Source: Halicephalobus mephisto (taxonomy: Eukaryota; Nematoda; Chromadorea; Rhabditida; Panagrolaimidae). Taken from it: a stretch of DNA of 64,000 nt. The notes beneath the pieces were generated by a model, which was given only the letters and a program-made list of their open reading frames with translations, did not search any database and had not been told where the DNA came from. The stretch is from NCBI GenBank assembly GCA_009193035.1, contig SWDT01000134.1, positions 1 through 64,000 on the forward strand, written 5' to 3'. Positions 1 through 11,100 of this stretch are shown here, in pieces. How positions within the stretch are numbered: position 1 is the stretch's first letter; each line of letters begins with the position of its first letter. Position numbers and translations under genes: made by a program.

Positions 1-800
1 TTTGGATATGAGTCTGCTAGAATCTGCGTAGGTTTTTAATTATCAATTTAAGAAATTTTAACGATTTCAGTTGGCTGTTTATTTATGGGTTCTTGTGTTT
101 TTGGTGGCTAACCAGAACTACTTGTGATATACAGATTCACTGTAATCAGGGAAGACACTCGTTACCACGACCATTAATGTCTATCCCAGGAATAGTTATT
201 ATGCACATAATAGGAGAATTCATCAGTGCACTCATTGTTGTCCCTAGTTATTTTACTGTAATCGCCACAGAAGAACGAAAAAATGAATTACTGTTGTATT
301 TCCCGAAAGAAAGTTACGAAAATATCCCGTCAGATACCCCTGTAGTTGTATTTGATACCTTCCACCCCATTATTGTTCCACTATGTGGATTGGTCACAGT
401 GATGTTCATAATTTCCCAATCTCTTTCGATTGCTTGCTGTTGGCATATCATAACAACTTTGAAAAAGAATGTTTCACACTTTTCCCCCACCACATATAGG
501 CTTCATCTGATTCTAACTAGAGTGCTTATGGCCAACTATTTTTCCCACTGTTAATGATAATATTGCCTGTCTGTGCATTCATGCTGGGGCTGCTCTAAAG
601 TTGTATATTAACGCTGAATATGCTCCTACCTGGATTGGCAAGTGTGGTATTGTGCTTTTTTCAGTATTTCCGTGTACTCAAGTAATGGTTAATATAATTT
701 TCATCACTCCATATTGGGTTTGTCTTGGTATACTTGATTAAATCTAAAAACATTGCGAATTTCAGACTTTTACCAAATCTTGGATAGTACCGTTGCTTGT
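1..800 (+). pseudogene. Chemoreceptor (Str superfamily) pseudogene, 5'-truncated by window edge
   Basis: A broken copy of the seven-pass receptor gene at 2102-3212, in opposite orientation. It opens with the last 27 bases of exon 1, a 42-bp intron, then exon 2 from position 70. The protein matches the intact copy closely (for example EERKNELLLYFPK and SIACCWHIITTLKKN). Against the intact copy it has lost single bases near 126 and 172 and shows further frame disruption after about 535, so no continuous receptor can be read. The end is approximate: similarity fades after the TPYW motif near 715. Family (known): nematode serpentine chemoreceptors of the Str superfamily, srh/sri-like. The pseudogene call follows from several independent frame breaks. 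Sequencing error is possible for any one break but unlikely for all. Confidence 0.8.
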
Positions 801-2101
801 CAAATTGAGACTAATGAAAGAGAAGAAAACTTTCTTAGTATTTGTGTCGCTACAGTCCAATTCGACAGTATCCATTGTTCAGCAGCAAATTAACAAACGA
901 TGAATGAACCAATGAAAGTGAATATTAAAATTTCTTTAAATATATAATGAACAAGTATGGGAGTAGCCTAGGTTACAAAAGAAATTTTACTTCCTGTGAG
1001 TAGTGTAATTGAATGATTGTAAAAGTTTGTAAATATTTTTTAACTACTGGGAACATATCTATTCTTGGAAACTTACATTGACGATAAAGTTATAAAAACA
1101 ATTAACATATACACGTAGAAAAAAAGAAATTAAGTTATTTCTGTGCTTACTCTCCTTTCCCACAAAATAAGAGATCTGAAGAAGATTAACTCTCAAGATC
1201 ATTAGTCGATATGTGTTGGAGAGTCTTCTAATACACTATTCTGAACTCATCAGCATGGATAAATCTTGTTAACGAAGTTTCTTATTAACAAAACAGAAAA
1301 ATCAGTCTTAATATAAGGAAAAGATACAAATTCAATATGTCGCGTTCCAATATTCTTGAAAATATAAAAACTTGTTTCTCCTGCTTGACTACGTGAGATG
1401 ATATTTATTTTCCACAAAAATATTAAACTAAAAACAATAAATTATATATTTTTCTTCATCTCAAAACTGCTTTTTATCAATAAGAACTTTCGTCCCCTAG
1501 ATTCCTTTATAACGATGAGTTCAAAGTTGACATTAGAAATTTGTTTGGCATATATCAGTCAGTGATTATAAGAGTTATTTTTTCTCAGTTCCCTCATTTC
1601 AGAGAACAGCCATGAGATGAAGGAAAACAGGAATGCTTTCATCTTCTACTCTAGACACTGTTTTGATGTCTCTCTTATGATATTGCTAGAGACGTAATTC
1701 TACAAAATAACGATAATCTCGTTTGCTGTCATAAGTTCAACAACAGATACAGTATTCGTAAGAGATTCATCATTATTTCAGGTTTAAACTACTTTTGCAA
1801 TCATATTTCAATATTTGAAGAAGCTTCGACATCCACTTGCATTATTTGAAGTTATCATTTATTATTTTAGTATTGAGATGAAAAGAATGTCGAACTCGGT
1901 ATTGGGACAACAACCACTTGTGAAAGTTCGCTCTCCTTCATGAGCCTTAATTTGATGAGCAGCTTTGTTACCCAAGTCACAGTAAAATTCTGAAATTACC
2001 AATGTTTTCAAATATACTATGATTTATGATTTTAAAACTATTGGTTGTAGTTTATTTGATTATACAGTAATAGGGGAGTACTCTACAATAATAAAATCCT
2101 T
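801..2101. other. Intergenic spacer between convergent receptor copies
   Basis: This AT-rich stretch lies between the 3' ends of the inverted receptor pair. I see no coding exon, RNA gene or clear repeat in it. It is not itself palindromic, so the inverted duplication has a unique spacer of about 1.3 kb. Confidence 0.5.
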
Positions 2102-3212
2102 TTAATAAGATTTCTCAATGTCGATGACTTCTCTGAAATTTGTGCTCCAGTAGTTAAGATATCTAGAGTATATAACCAATAGCTTTGAAACTACGGACTG
2201 TGCTCTATATCTAAACCTACTAGGACCAACCCTGTATGGAGTGATGAATATCATATTAACCATTACTGTAGTACATGGAAATAATGAAAAAAGCAAGATG
2301 CCACATTCACCAAGCCAAGTAGGAGCATTTTTGTTGTCCAAGTTTAATTTTAAAACGACTGCTATCATGAATGCACAGACAGGCAATATTACCAATAATA
2401 GTGGTAAAAGTAGTTGGGCTAAAAGCACCCAAGTTAGAATCAGATGCAGCTTGTATGTAGTGGGAGAAAAGTGTGAAGCATTCTTTTTCAAAGTTGTTAT
2501 GATATACCAACAACAAGCGATCGAGACAGATTGGGAAATTACGAACATCACTGTGACCAATCCACATATTGGTATCATACTAGGATGGAAGGCATCAAAC
2601 ATAACTACAGGAGTATCTGACGGGATATTTTCGTAAATGTCTTTCGGGAAATACAACAGTAATTCATTTTTTCGTTCTTCTGTGGCGATTACGGTATTGT
2701 AAGTTGGGATAACAATGAATGCACAGATGGATTCTCCTATTATTTGTATAATGATGATCCCTGGGATGGACATTAGATAGTCGTGGTAACGAGTGTCTTC
2801 CCTGATTACAGTGAATCTGTACATCAAACAGTAGTTCTGGTTAGCAACCAAAACTACGAGAACCCATAACCAAACGCAGAGCTGCAGAAAACCAAAAATT
2901 GACCAACTTATTTCATAATTAAAAACCTACGCAGATTCTAGCAGACTCATATCCAAATGCATGATAAATATCCTGAGCTAATCCATTGAGATACATCCCT
3001 GGAGCTGGAAAGAAGAGCCCTGGAGCAATTAAAAATCCGAGTATAATATTGAATAACATATCCCAGGCAGTAACGTAGGCCAGTAATTTACCGTATTCAC
3101 TCATGTTTTTCGGGGACTTTAGTAACATAACAAAAAAAGAATAGAGTTGAAGGATCAGAGTTAATATCGTCAGAAATATTAAAGTTCCTTCGTAAAAATT
3201 GTTGACTTGCAT
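2102..3212 (-). CDS. Serpentine chemoreceptor, srh/sri-like (353 aa)
   Basis: Two exons: 3212-2931 (94 codons, from ATG) and 2881-2102. They are joined in phase 0 across a 49-bp intron with GTAGGT donor and TTTCTGCAG acceptor. The protein has about seven hydrophobic segments. It carries the features of the Str superfamily: a FFPAPGMY loop after TM2, TTLKKNASHFSPTTYKLHL before TM6, and ITPYR at the end of TM7. Expected role (family knowledge): chemosensory G-protein-coupled receptor on sensory cilia. Length is normal for srh/sri (about 330-360 aa). The tail after TPYR is long and polar. An inverted, broken copy lies at 1-800. The exact subfamily (srh against sri) is not certain. Confidence 0.85.
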
Positions 3213-3987
3213 ATTTCCCGTATGCTAGAGGTAAATTTATTTTTGAAATCAAAATTTGAAGAATTTTATAAACAGATATATTCTTTGATGGTTCCTAACG
3301 TAATGAGCGAGTTGAAAAAGTTTTCAGAATAGGAGAAATATATTGGTTATGAAATCTCAATATTTTCAGAACAGAATCTGAAATTCGCAATTACTTAATA
3401 TTCTGGAAACATGGTCCGTAATCGTTTATGTAACACCTGTTAATTCTTAGAGTTAGAATTAATCGTTTGCATTTCAGTTTTTAAATTGATTTTTAATCTT
3501 GTTTTGGTTAATTATGAAAGATTGCATTTATGAATTTAAAAAATATGTTTGTCAAAAATATTAATTGATACAATGAATTGGAAATTAATAACAATTGTTT
3601 GAACAGAAAACCATTACACTATTCAAACAACCCGCTCCTCAGCGACATGGACTCTTTCGTCGTTGGATCCGTCGTCCATTCTCAAGGCCGCTAAGGCTTC
3701 AATCAAATAAGCCGCACAAAGGAGAATCGAGAGAATCTGAAGACTTTTATATGATAACATTGAAATTTCTCCTTACCGTAGTGAACAAGTACACAGTGTA
3801 CTTGGTGGAAAGAGCGATTTGCAAAATGATTGAAATAAAGTGAGATGAGGCCAAGGCCCAGGAAATTGTGAATTGCTAAACAACCATATTTCATATTATT
3901 ATAAAAATTACAAATAAGTTTTATCACGAAATAGCGTCAACGCAAATTTTAAGAATTTGTCAAAAAATAATGTAACTTTTAAGGATT
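3213..3987. other. Intergenic, no gene seen
   Basis: This stretch lies between the start of the 353-aa receptor and the 3' end of the next minus-strand gene. Open frames here on both strands lack convincing ATG starts, splice logic or recognisable motifs. The receptor promoter should lie in its left part. Confidence 0.4.
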
Positions 3988-5333
3988 TTAGTTTTGGACA
4001 AATTGCTGAGTTGATTTTTTAAAAATATGTCCTTCCTGAATGGATTTAATAATTCCTGGATCAAGATATATAAAATACATAACTCTAAGATTATATATGA
4101 ATGTATTAACAAATATCCAAAAAATCACAACTGCCACTAAAGTACCCCTTCGAAAACAGGTTACTTTGCTTCTCATTAAGAGTTGAAAGACAAAGGGACT
4201 TACAACATGTTTCCACTTGGCTTGTCCGTTGCTGAAGAACTGAATTGCCGGAAGCTTGCAAAACTCATCTTTGACTGACTGGCTGAAGAGAGCAGTAGCT
4301 GCCGAACAGATCAATGACAAAATAGCGATCCAGATTGCGATAAAGTTTCCAAAATAACTATGAGCAAGAAGAAGTGTAATTATTTGGACAACAGCTACGA
4401 GCTAGAGGAAAAACTTCAATTAGTTCACAAAACGACAGTTGACAAAAAGTTTGAAATTATTTAACTTTATGAATTTTCTATTTAAACTGAATGTTTAGAT
4501 TATGATTAAAGTACTTGTAAAAATTACAAAAGTGCTATTTACGGTAGATTCTGTAAGAATAAAAGTTAATCCTGTTCAATACAAGGATATCTAGTAGATC
4601 ATTTAATTTTTTTTTATCTATACAGATCTCTCTTTAAGTGAACATAACCCGGAAATCGTGAAGGTTGTAAAATAGTTCTTCCATTGAAAATGGTTGAAAA
4701 AATCAGAAAACTATTTTTGTCATATTTACAAATATGAATCAAGTTCGTAAAACGAGAAATCCGAAAATTATATTTCTTTAACGTTAGCTTTTGCTTGTTA
4801 GAAAATTTAGAAAAATTTTTGAAATAATACAGTTCAAAAATTTCATTGTTTTTCGGAAATAAGTTGAGAATTTTAACAAAATAGAATAAGTGTAAAAAAC
4901 CGAGTTTTTATACAAAACAGTATATTGCAGTAATATTTCAAGTTTTTCCTATTTCTGATACTATATCTGGTTTCATATAAGGTGATTCTTTAGTTAACTC
5001 ACCACACAAAAAGTCTTAGCTTCGTCAGGTTTGTTAACGAAGAATTCTGCCGGATTTTCCATGAGACTTTTGATTTCCTGAACAAACTCAATCCAATCAG
5101 GCTCCCAGGCCTTAAGGTACTTGCACATGATGTTAGACACGTAATATTCCTCCAAATCTTCACAAAAATAAAAATTTTACTTTCAAAGGTCTTTTCAAAA
5201 AATAATTTAAAAAACTTTTTTTCGGAGAAAAGCCGATCGAACCAGTGGCAGATGCAATTTTTCGGACAAAACAAACTTTCTCAGATCTGTATTTCGTCAT
5301 TTTTGTGGGAATAGTTTCTTTCCCAACATCCAT
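3988..5333 (-). CDS. Uncharacterised multi-pass membrane protein (219 aa)
   Basis: Three exons fit in frame: 5333-5243, 5157-5003 and 4401-3988 (660 nt including stop). The N-terminal 80 residues are soluble and include YLKAWEPDWIEFVQEIKSL and FVNKPDEAKTF. Then come two adjacent hydrophobic segments (LVAVVQIITLLLAHSYFG; IWIAILSLICSAATALF), a basic loop, and a further segment (LVAVVIFWIFVNTFIYN) with a short cytoplasmic-type tail. I do not recognise the family. The second intron (602 bp) has good signals (GTGAGT, CTCTAG). The first intron (85 bp, GTTCGA to GTGAAG) is weak and is the least certain join. The ATG lies 9 bases after the stop of the upstream 161-aa gene, which suggests co-transcription. 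Confidence 0.6.
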
Positions 5334-5342
5334 CGGCTGGTT

Positions 5343-5350
5343 CTAGGAAA
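5343..5350 (-). promoter_or_regulatory. Candidate trans-splice acceptor overlapping a stop codon
   Basis: On the minus strand the bases TTTCCTAG end exactly at the TAG stop of the 161-aa gene. They are followed after 9 bases by ATG of the 219-aa gene. TTTCCTAG is a good nematode 3' splice signal. Known in C. elegans: rare SL1-type operons have no intercistronic spacer, and the acceptor sits at the upstream stop codon. The role here is inferred. Confidence 0.45.
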
Positions 5351-6134
5351 TTTGCTCGTAGTCGTCCCCAAAGGTCGAGCCATCCGGATCCACTTTCAGA
5401 GCAATGGCCGCTTCCAGAAGGAAAAGAACAGTGGTGATCAAGGTACAGACTCCTGGAAGGAAGTAATTCCCTCCAAAAACCACCATTTCAGCCATCCCAG
5501 CAAGGAGAATAAAAGAGATGAAGTTGAACGTCGTCATGATTATTGAAAAAGCATATTGCTAAATATCCGAATTAATTTTATATTAATGACGAAATCAAAC
5601 CAGATGATGCCATTTTGTTCTTTCTCCGGGAAAAACATTCTGGAAAATTTGAACATCAGCTAAGCTTGTTTGCCAATCACTAGCAACAATCCCGATATTG
5701 AGACTGGTCACGATGAGAGTGAAGATGGAAACGAACATGCAGAGACCCACCCCGAAAAATTGGGGAGCGGTGGAGAGTCCGACTATAGATATTACTGACA
5801 GACCCTGAAGGACATGAATCACTGACTATTAGTGATCGATTACTTCACAAAAATTGTGACTTTTGCATCGAATAAAATGTAGTCAATACGTGACATTCCG
5901 TCACAGAAAGTTACACAATTCTTATGTGACATCTTATGACAGAAGATCTCATAACTGTTATATAGTATTTCGTCACTAAACACTACTTAACTTTTGCGTG
6001 ATGTGTCATTACAAAAAAGTCACATAAACTGTTAAATGTTACAATTTTTTGTACGTAATTGAACTTACTAATATAAGTCCCTTATTGATTAACGAACATG
6101 AAACTGCTGATTTCGTTGGGATGTGATCCGGCAT
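5343..6134 (-). CDS. Four-pass MARVEL-like membrane protein (161 aa)
   Basis: Exons 6134-6069, 5804-5601 and 5558-5343 join in phase 0 at both introns (486 nt). Signals are GTAAGT/CTTCAG and GTTTGA/ATTTAG. Four hydrophobic segments fill the protein: about residues 20-45, 50-72, 92-118 and 123-143. A short polar N-terminus (MPDHIPTKSAV) and an acidic tail (GSTFGDDYEQIS) should face the cytoplasm. Size and topology fit MARVEL/tetraspan-type proteins of membrane-apposition and vesicle traffic. That assignment rests on topology, not on diagnostic residues. The 161-aa gene at 6940-7811 is a likely paralogue. A TTTACAG acceptor 8 bases before the ATG (6143-6149) suggests SL trans-splicing. Confidence 0.7.
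5888..6050. repeat. Dispersed repeat (GTGAC-rich), copy 1
   Basis: The stretch is built from repeated GTCACA/TGTGAC and AGTTA motifs. Its reverse complement reappears at about 20825-20990 with long matching blocks such as CACGCAAAAGTTAAGTAGT. It lies in the 264-bp first intron of the 161-aa gene (6068-5805). Both copies sit in introns. Confidence 0.7.
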
Positions 6135-6142
6135 ACTGGAAT

Positions 6143-6149
6143 CTGTAAA
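6143..6149 (-). promoter_or_regulatory. Probable SL trans-splice acceptor
   Basis: TTTACAG on the minus strand stands 8 bases before the ATG at 6134. This is the usual position of a nematode spliced-leader acceptor. It supports the chosen start. Confidence 0.5.
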
Positions 6150-6317
6150 TACAATTCAAAAGTCATATATAATTATGGAATATTAGATAGACATCAAGTT
6201 AGCAAACTTGTTAATTATCTCAACTCCTAAGTATTGTCTTCAATGATTCATTTTTCTTCTATTTTAACAAATCTAACGAGACCCGATATGAATCACCAAT
6301 TTTTTAAGGAAATAGAC

Positions 6318-6659
6318 CACAGGTTTTCTGAAATCACACTAAACTGAATGAAATGAACGGGGAAGAGCCTTTGATCACGGTTTCCATATTATTTGATTTT
6401 AACTCAATACAATCGATGGCAGAATTACAATTTAAAAGAAGACTGATTGTAACTGAGTTTAATCAACATATTATACCTTTTTAACTCAAAACAAACATGG
6501 TCCAAACATGTTGGTTGCACTCAGTTGCAATCAATCTTCTGTCGAATTGCAATTCTGCCATCGATTGTGTTCAGTCAGAATCAAATAATATGGAAACCAT
6601 GATCAAAGGATCTTACATGTCCATTCCATTCAGTTTCCCCTGATTTCAAACAACCTATG
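6318..6659. mobile_element. 342-bp palindromic MITE, copy 1
   Basis: The left half (CACAGGTTTTCTGAAATCA...) and right half (...TGATTTCAAACAACCTATG) are imperfect inverted repeats along almost their whole length. Inner blocks such as CCATATTATTTGATT and CAATCGATGGCAGAATT are mirrored as well. A second copy of the same length lies at 10257-10598 in the opposite orientation. It has no coding capacity. This is the structure of a non-autonomous foldback DNA transposon. I could not define a target-site duplication with confidence. Confidence 0.8.
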
Positions 6660-6939
6660 ATATCATTTTTCAAACTTGGTCCTGATACGAATAATGAATG
6701 TATTTTTCCTATCATTATTTTTAATTATTTCTGAAACTGTTTGATTTTTCATATTTCATAGATGTGAAAAATTTAAAAAATACAGTCAGAAGTCATCGAA
6801 AATAATTCAAAAGGAAATTAAATCATAATTCGCATTAGGGCTGAAATTTGAACAACTTGGTGTTTCCCTGTGAACAATTTAAAAAATAAATTATAGTAGT
6901 TTTCTAAGCAGATATAACTTCCAAAAACTACAGTTGTCT

Positions 6940-7811
6940 TCAAGGAGCCCCGTAACTGGCAGCATATCCGAATGTTGGGGTCATCTGTTCTGAAAAATAC
7001 TTTTTTATTTCATATTTTAGATAAAAATGACCATTAGCGACTCTTATTTCTCTCATCCAGATCTGAATGAACAAAATAAAATTGTAAAAATAGAGAAAGA
7101 AGCCGATTACGCAGAAGAACTGAAATTGATTTTTAATTATTTTACAGTAATATTTGTATTTTCCAACCCCGGCAATACCGAAGGCCGTGGTACTTCCGAA
7201 ATTCGCTCCATGGACACACATCCAGATCGAAATAAAGTACAGTATGCTGCAGAGGATGGAGATTAGGATTTCCTGGAAGATTTGATTAGATAAATAACTT
7301 CTAAAACAGCAGATCTAGTTGTTCAATTTTGGTTTTTAGATGTAATTTAAATTGAATAATATTAACTTTTTTGAATTTCATATTTTTAACATTTTTAAAA
7401 TAGTTTTTTATATTTAATAAAAATAAAAATAATCGAAAAAAGTATTTAACATTATGTTAAATATAATGAAATCATCTTTTTTGAAGAATTTAAAGTTGAA
7501 CAACCATTTCTGTTTTTTATTTTTTACAATCAAAGACCAGGAGAAAAATCGGTATTTGGAGGACTTGAGGACACCCTCCAGTCCTGTTCCCAAGATGAAG
7601 ATCGAGAGAGAATCCAGGATCAAAGTCAGAATAGCTGTCATCCAGATGAACCCGGTCCCTACGGGTTGATATATGGCCGCACTTAAACTTAGAATAACCA
7701 ATATCGTTACAAACTGTAAAAACAAAATTTACTCGTTTTACAAACAGTACTTACTAGTATTACAACTTTTACCGAATCTGGTCTGCGTCCGAATCTACTC
7801 CAATCCATCAT
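6940..7811 (-). CDS. Four-pass MARVEL-like membrane protein, paralogue (161 aa)
   Basis: Five exons fit in frame: 7811-7755, 7713-7528, 7272-7168, 7119-7032 and 6989-6940 (486 nt). The last two introns are only 48 and 42 bp, and the frame happens to stay open through them. Four hydrophobic segments are clear: about residues 15-40, 45-68, 80-102 and 115-140. The N-terminus is basic (MMDWSRFGRRPDS), and the tail is short and aromatic/Gly-rich (TPTFGYAASYGAP). Length and topology equal the 161-aa gene at 5343-6134, so the two are probably tandem duplicates now highly diverged. Role in membrane organisation is inferred from topology alone. Confidence 0.7.
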
Positions 7812-8106
7812 TTTTCTAGAACAAGAAACGAAAACAAATTTTTCCGATCAACAGATGGTCCTTTCGGTCGTTATCAGCTTGTCCTGGGAGAACATTAGAT
7901 AAGCTCCTTCCTCGTTTGGAAGTATCGATCTGTTTTATATAAAATTTTATTCAGATGCAACAAGAACAATTAGGCAAGATATTTAGATTGAAAATACTAT
8001 TATTCAAGTTACAGGACCAGTTGATTCAGAATTGCACGGAGATTTCTTGAGGAAAGCAAAATAACAGGACAATGGCACTAGTTTGACACATATTAACAAA
8101 CACAGA

Positions 8107-11100
8107 CTAGCCTCTGTTGGAGTCAGGTCTGGGATGACTCTCTTCTTTGTTGGCACTGACATCAGCGTTGGAAGCATTGATTTCGATGTCGTGTTTCCTA
8201 GCTGTCGCTGAAAACACTATCGGACTGACTTTGTTGGTGGATTCACTGTCGTTGAATTTGTTGAATGGAAGAGTGGCATAAACAATGGGTAATACCAGTA
8301 ATCCATGGATCATTCCGAGTCCTACTACGAGAGTGACGACTTTGACGAAGACCTGGACCATGTAAGCGTGGATTGTGGCGAGGACTAAGAGGGACAGGAT
8401 CGTGGAAGAACCTGCTTGGACCATCGGCCAAGCAATGGAGCACAGAGCGTGCCGAAGACGTTCTCTTCGATCGGTAGTGTCTCCTTTGTAGTAATGGAAA
8501 CTTATATGAGCTGAAAACAGAGAAATAATATAGCAATGAAGAATTTCGATATATCAAAACTACTTTTCTCAGGGAGAAATTAAGTTCATCATATGTATTT
8601 ATAGTTTTGATGCTTGGAAATCAAAAGTCATACATTGAAAAGGATTTCGATGTATAGAAATTACTTTCCATAACTGCACGAAGTTTGATATGTGGAACTC
8701 GAATGAAAATTAAGTTTCATATATCAATTTCTAGTGGCAATGTTTTTCAGACGTTTAAATGTCAAATTTAAGTTAACTTACCAATAAAATCAACAGAAAA
8801 ACCAATAGCCATCAGAATCGTCGCCATCGAGATCGGATCGAGATCTATGTCCCAATGATACAGCAATCCAAAAACTCCTAAATTGATACTCAAAACTGAA
8901 AGCATTCCTGGGATAACTGTCGACAAATTCGGAGTGAATACGATCAAGACTAGAGCCATGCAGACAAGAGCAAAGAATACAGTTTGTTGTGTAGATGGAG
9001 GAATAGTCAGTAGTTGATCTGAGTACATCGAGAAATCTTCATAAGCTGTGAGATTCAGCTCAGGATATTCTTTAGCCATGTGTCTCCAGTTCTGGAGAAG
9101 GGCTAGACGGTCGTTCCAGGAGATGGCGTTTCGGAATCCAGTGGAAAAGAAGAACTTCTGGACGCAGGAAGGCTTCTCAGCAAGGCAGTCGTTGGGGTCC
9201 CCGAGGAACACGTAGTGACTCCACCGGTGATACTCTGGCAGACTGAAGAATTCAGGAAGATACTTATATTTGAAGTCAATTGAGCCTCGATTCTGGAGTC
9301 CCACGAAAGGCAAATAAGTGTTCAGCCACATTTGAGTACTGCTCGGTCCGACGCTCCCTGGGGCATGCTCGAATCTGTCCAGCAACCTCATCAAGTGGGG
9401 AATCTTGTTCGGTTCGCTGAGATTGCCCGGATTGTTGACGAACACGGCCATTTGACCTCCTTCTTTGAAAATTATATTCGTTTGTAATTTGACTAACTCC
9501 AACAAGGGAGAATCGTCGAGGAATAACTTTTCCGAAGTCAGTCCTACTTTGATCTGGAGGACTCCGTAAATGGAAAAACCCCAATAAGCCAGCATCAGGA
9601 TTCCCAGACCTATTCTGACAAAGACATTAAGAGACAAATCAACCCAATAATCTACGAATCGGGATCCAAACCGGTTTAGTTGCTTTTTCCAAGCCGGCAA
9701 CGTTTCTGAATTGAAAGATAACTTGCGTTCGGGGACGACGATGCAAGGAACATAGGCATTCAGTCTTTTTTCCTCCCTAATCCCGCCGATCATGATCACT
9801 GCTGTGAAGAAAAATACTTGATAAATGTAGTCAAACACAACCGCAGTAGTTGTGAAAATGCAGAAAACCCTGATAGCTGGGGTTGGGGTGAGGATTCCGA
9901 TTGCAAAACTGAGTAAATTCGTCAAAGAAGTAATAGTAATAGAAGGCCCTGCATCTTTCAGCATTTCCCCTACCCGTTCCTTGGTCGTCAGGGACTTGTC
10001 TGTCCTGGACCAGCAGTGAAGGAAAATAAAAACATCGTCAACTCCGATGGCGAGAATCAAAAATGGAACTACAGTAACAATAGGCAGGAATTCAAATTCG
10101 AGCTGAAAATTACTGTTTATTAATTTGTAATTTTGTTTTCCATGTGAAAAAATCCATCCTGCTAAAAAGAAATAAACTCAGAGAACGTGGTCCTAAACCA
10201 AAAACCCCTGAATGTCAATCAGTTGTCCTACTGTAGCTGTATATTGAATTTTTTAACACAGGTTGTTTGAAATCAGGGGAAACTGAATGGAATGGACATG
10301 TAAGACTCTTTGATCATGGTTTCCATATTATTTGATTCTGACTGAACACAATCGATGGCAGAATTGCAATTTAAAAGAAGATTGATTGCAACTGAGTGTA
10401 ACCAACGTGTTTGGACCATGTTTGTTTTGAGTTAAAAAGGTATAATATGTTGATTAAACTCAGTTACAATCAGTCTTCTTTTAAATTGTAATTCTGCCAT
10501 CGATTGTATTGAGTTAGAATCAAATAATATGGAAACCGTGATCAAAGGCTCTTTCCTGTTCATTCCATTCAGTTTAGTGTGATTTCAGAAAACCTGTGAA
10601 TGATTAAAACAACTAGTTTCCGGTAGGCTATTCTGGTTTTAATTATGATTTTTCTCAATATCTATGAGTTTTTTGATATATAATCATTAATACATAAGGG
10701 TAGATGAAGCTTTATGTAACTCGTATAACTTTACTTCAAGACTTCCCCGATCTATCCTAGTAAAATATACCTCCAGAACACTAGTTACGAAATCTCTATT
10801 TTATAAACTACTTTAGTGTCTAAAAACTAGAAATTCGCGTCGGGATTAATTCGTAAAAATATTTAATATTTAAAATAGTACGATTATGACTTATCTATTG
10901 TTGTTTGTTTGTATTATTATTGCTCATTAGATGACCAGACTATTTTTTTCGATTCTGCACATAACATCCCTAAAGAGCTAAGAAATGCTCTTTTGTATTT
11001 TGACCATCGGTTCGAACAGTAAATACTTACCCAAAAAAGGAACCCGAAAGAAGCAGCCAATGAGAGAATCGGACACATGACCCCAGCGAAAGCTTCCCAC

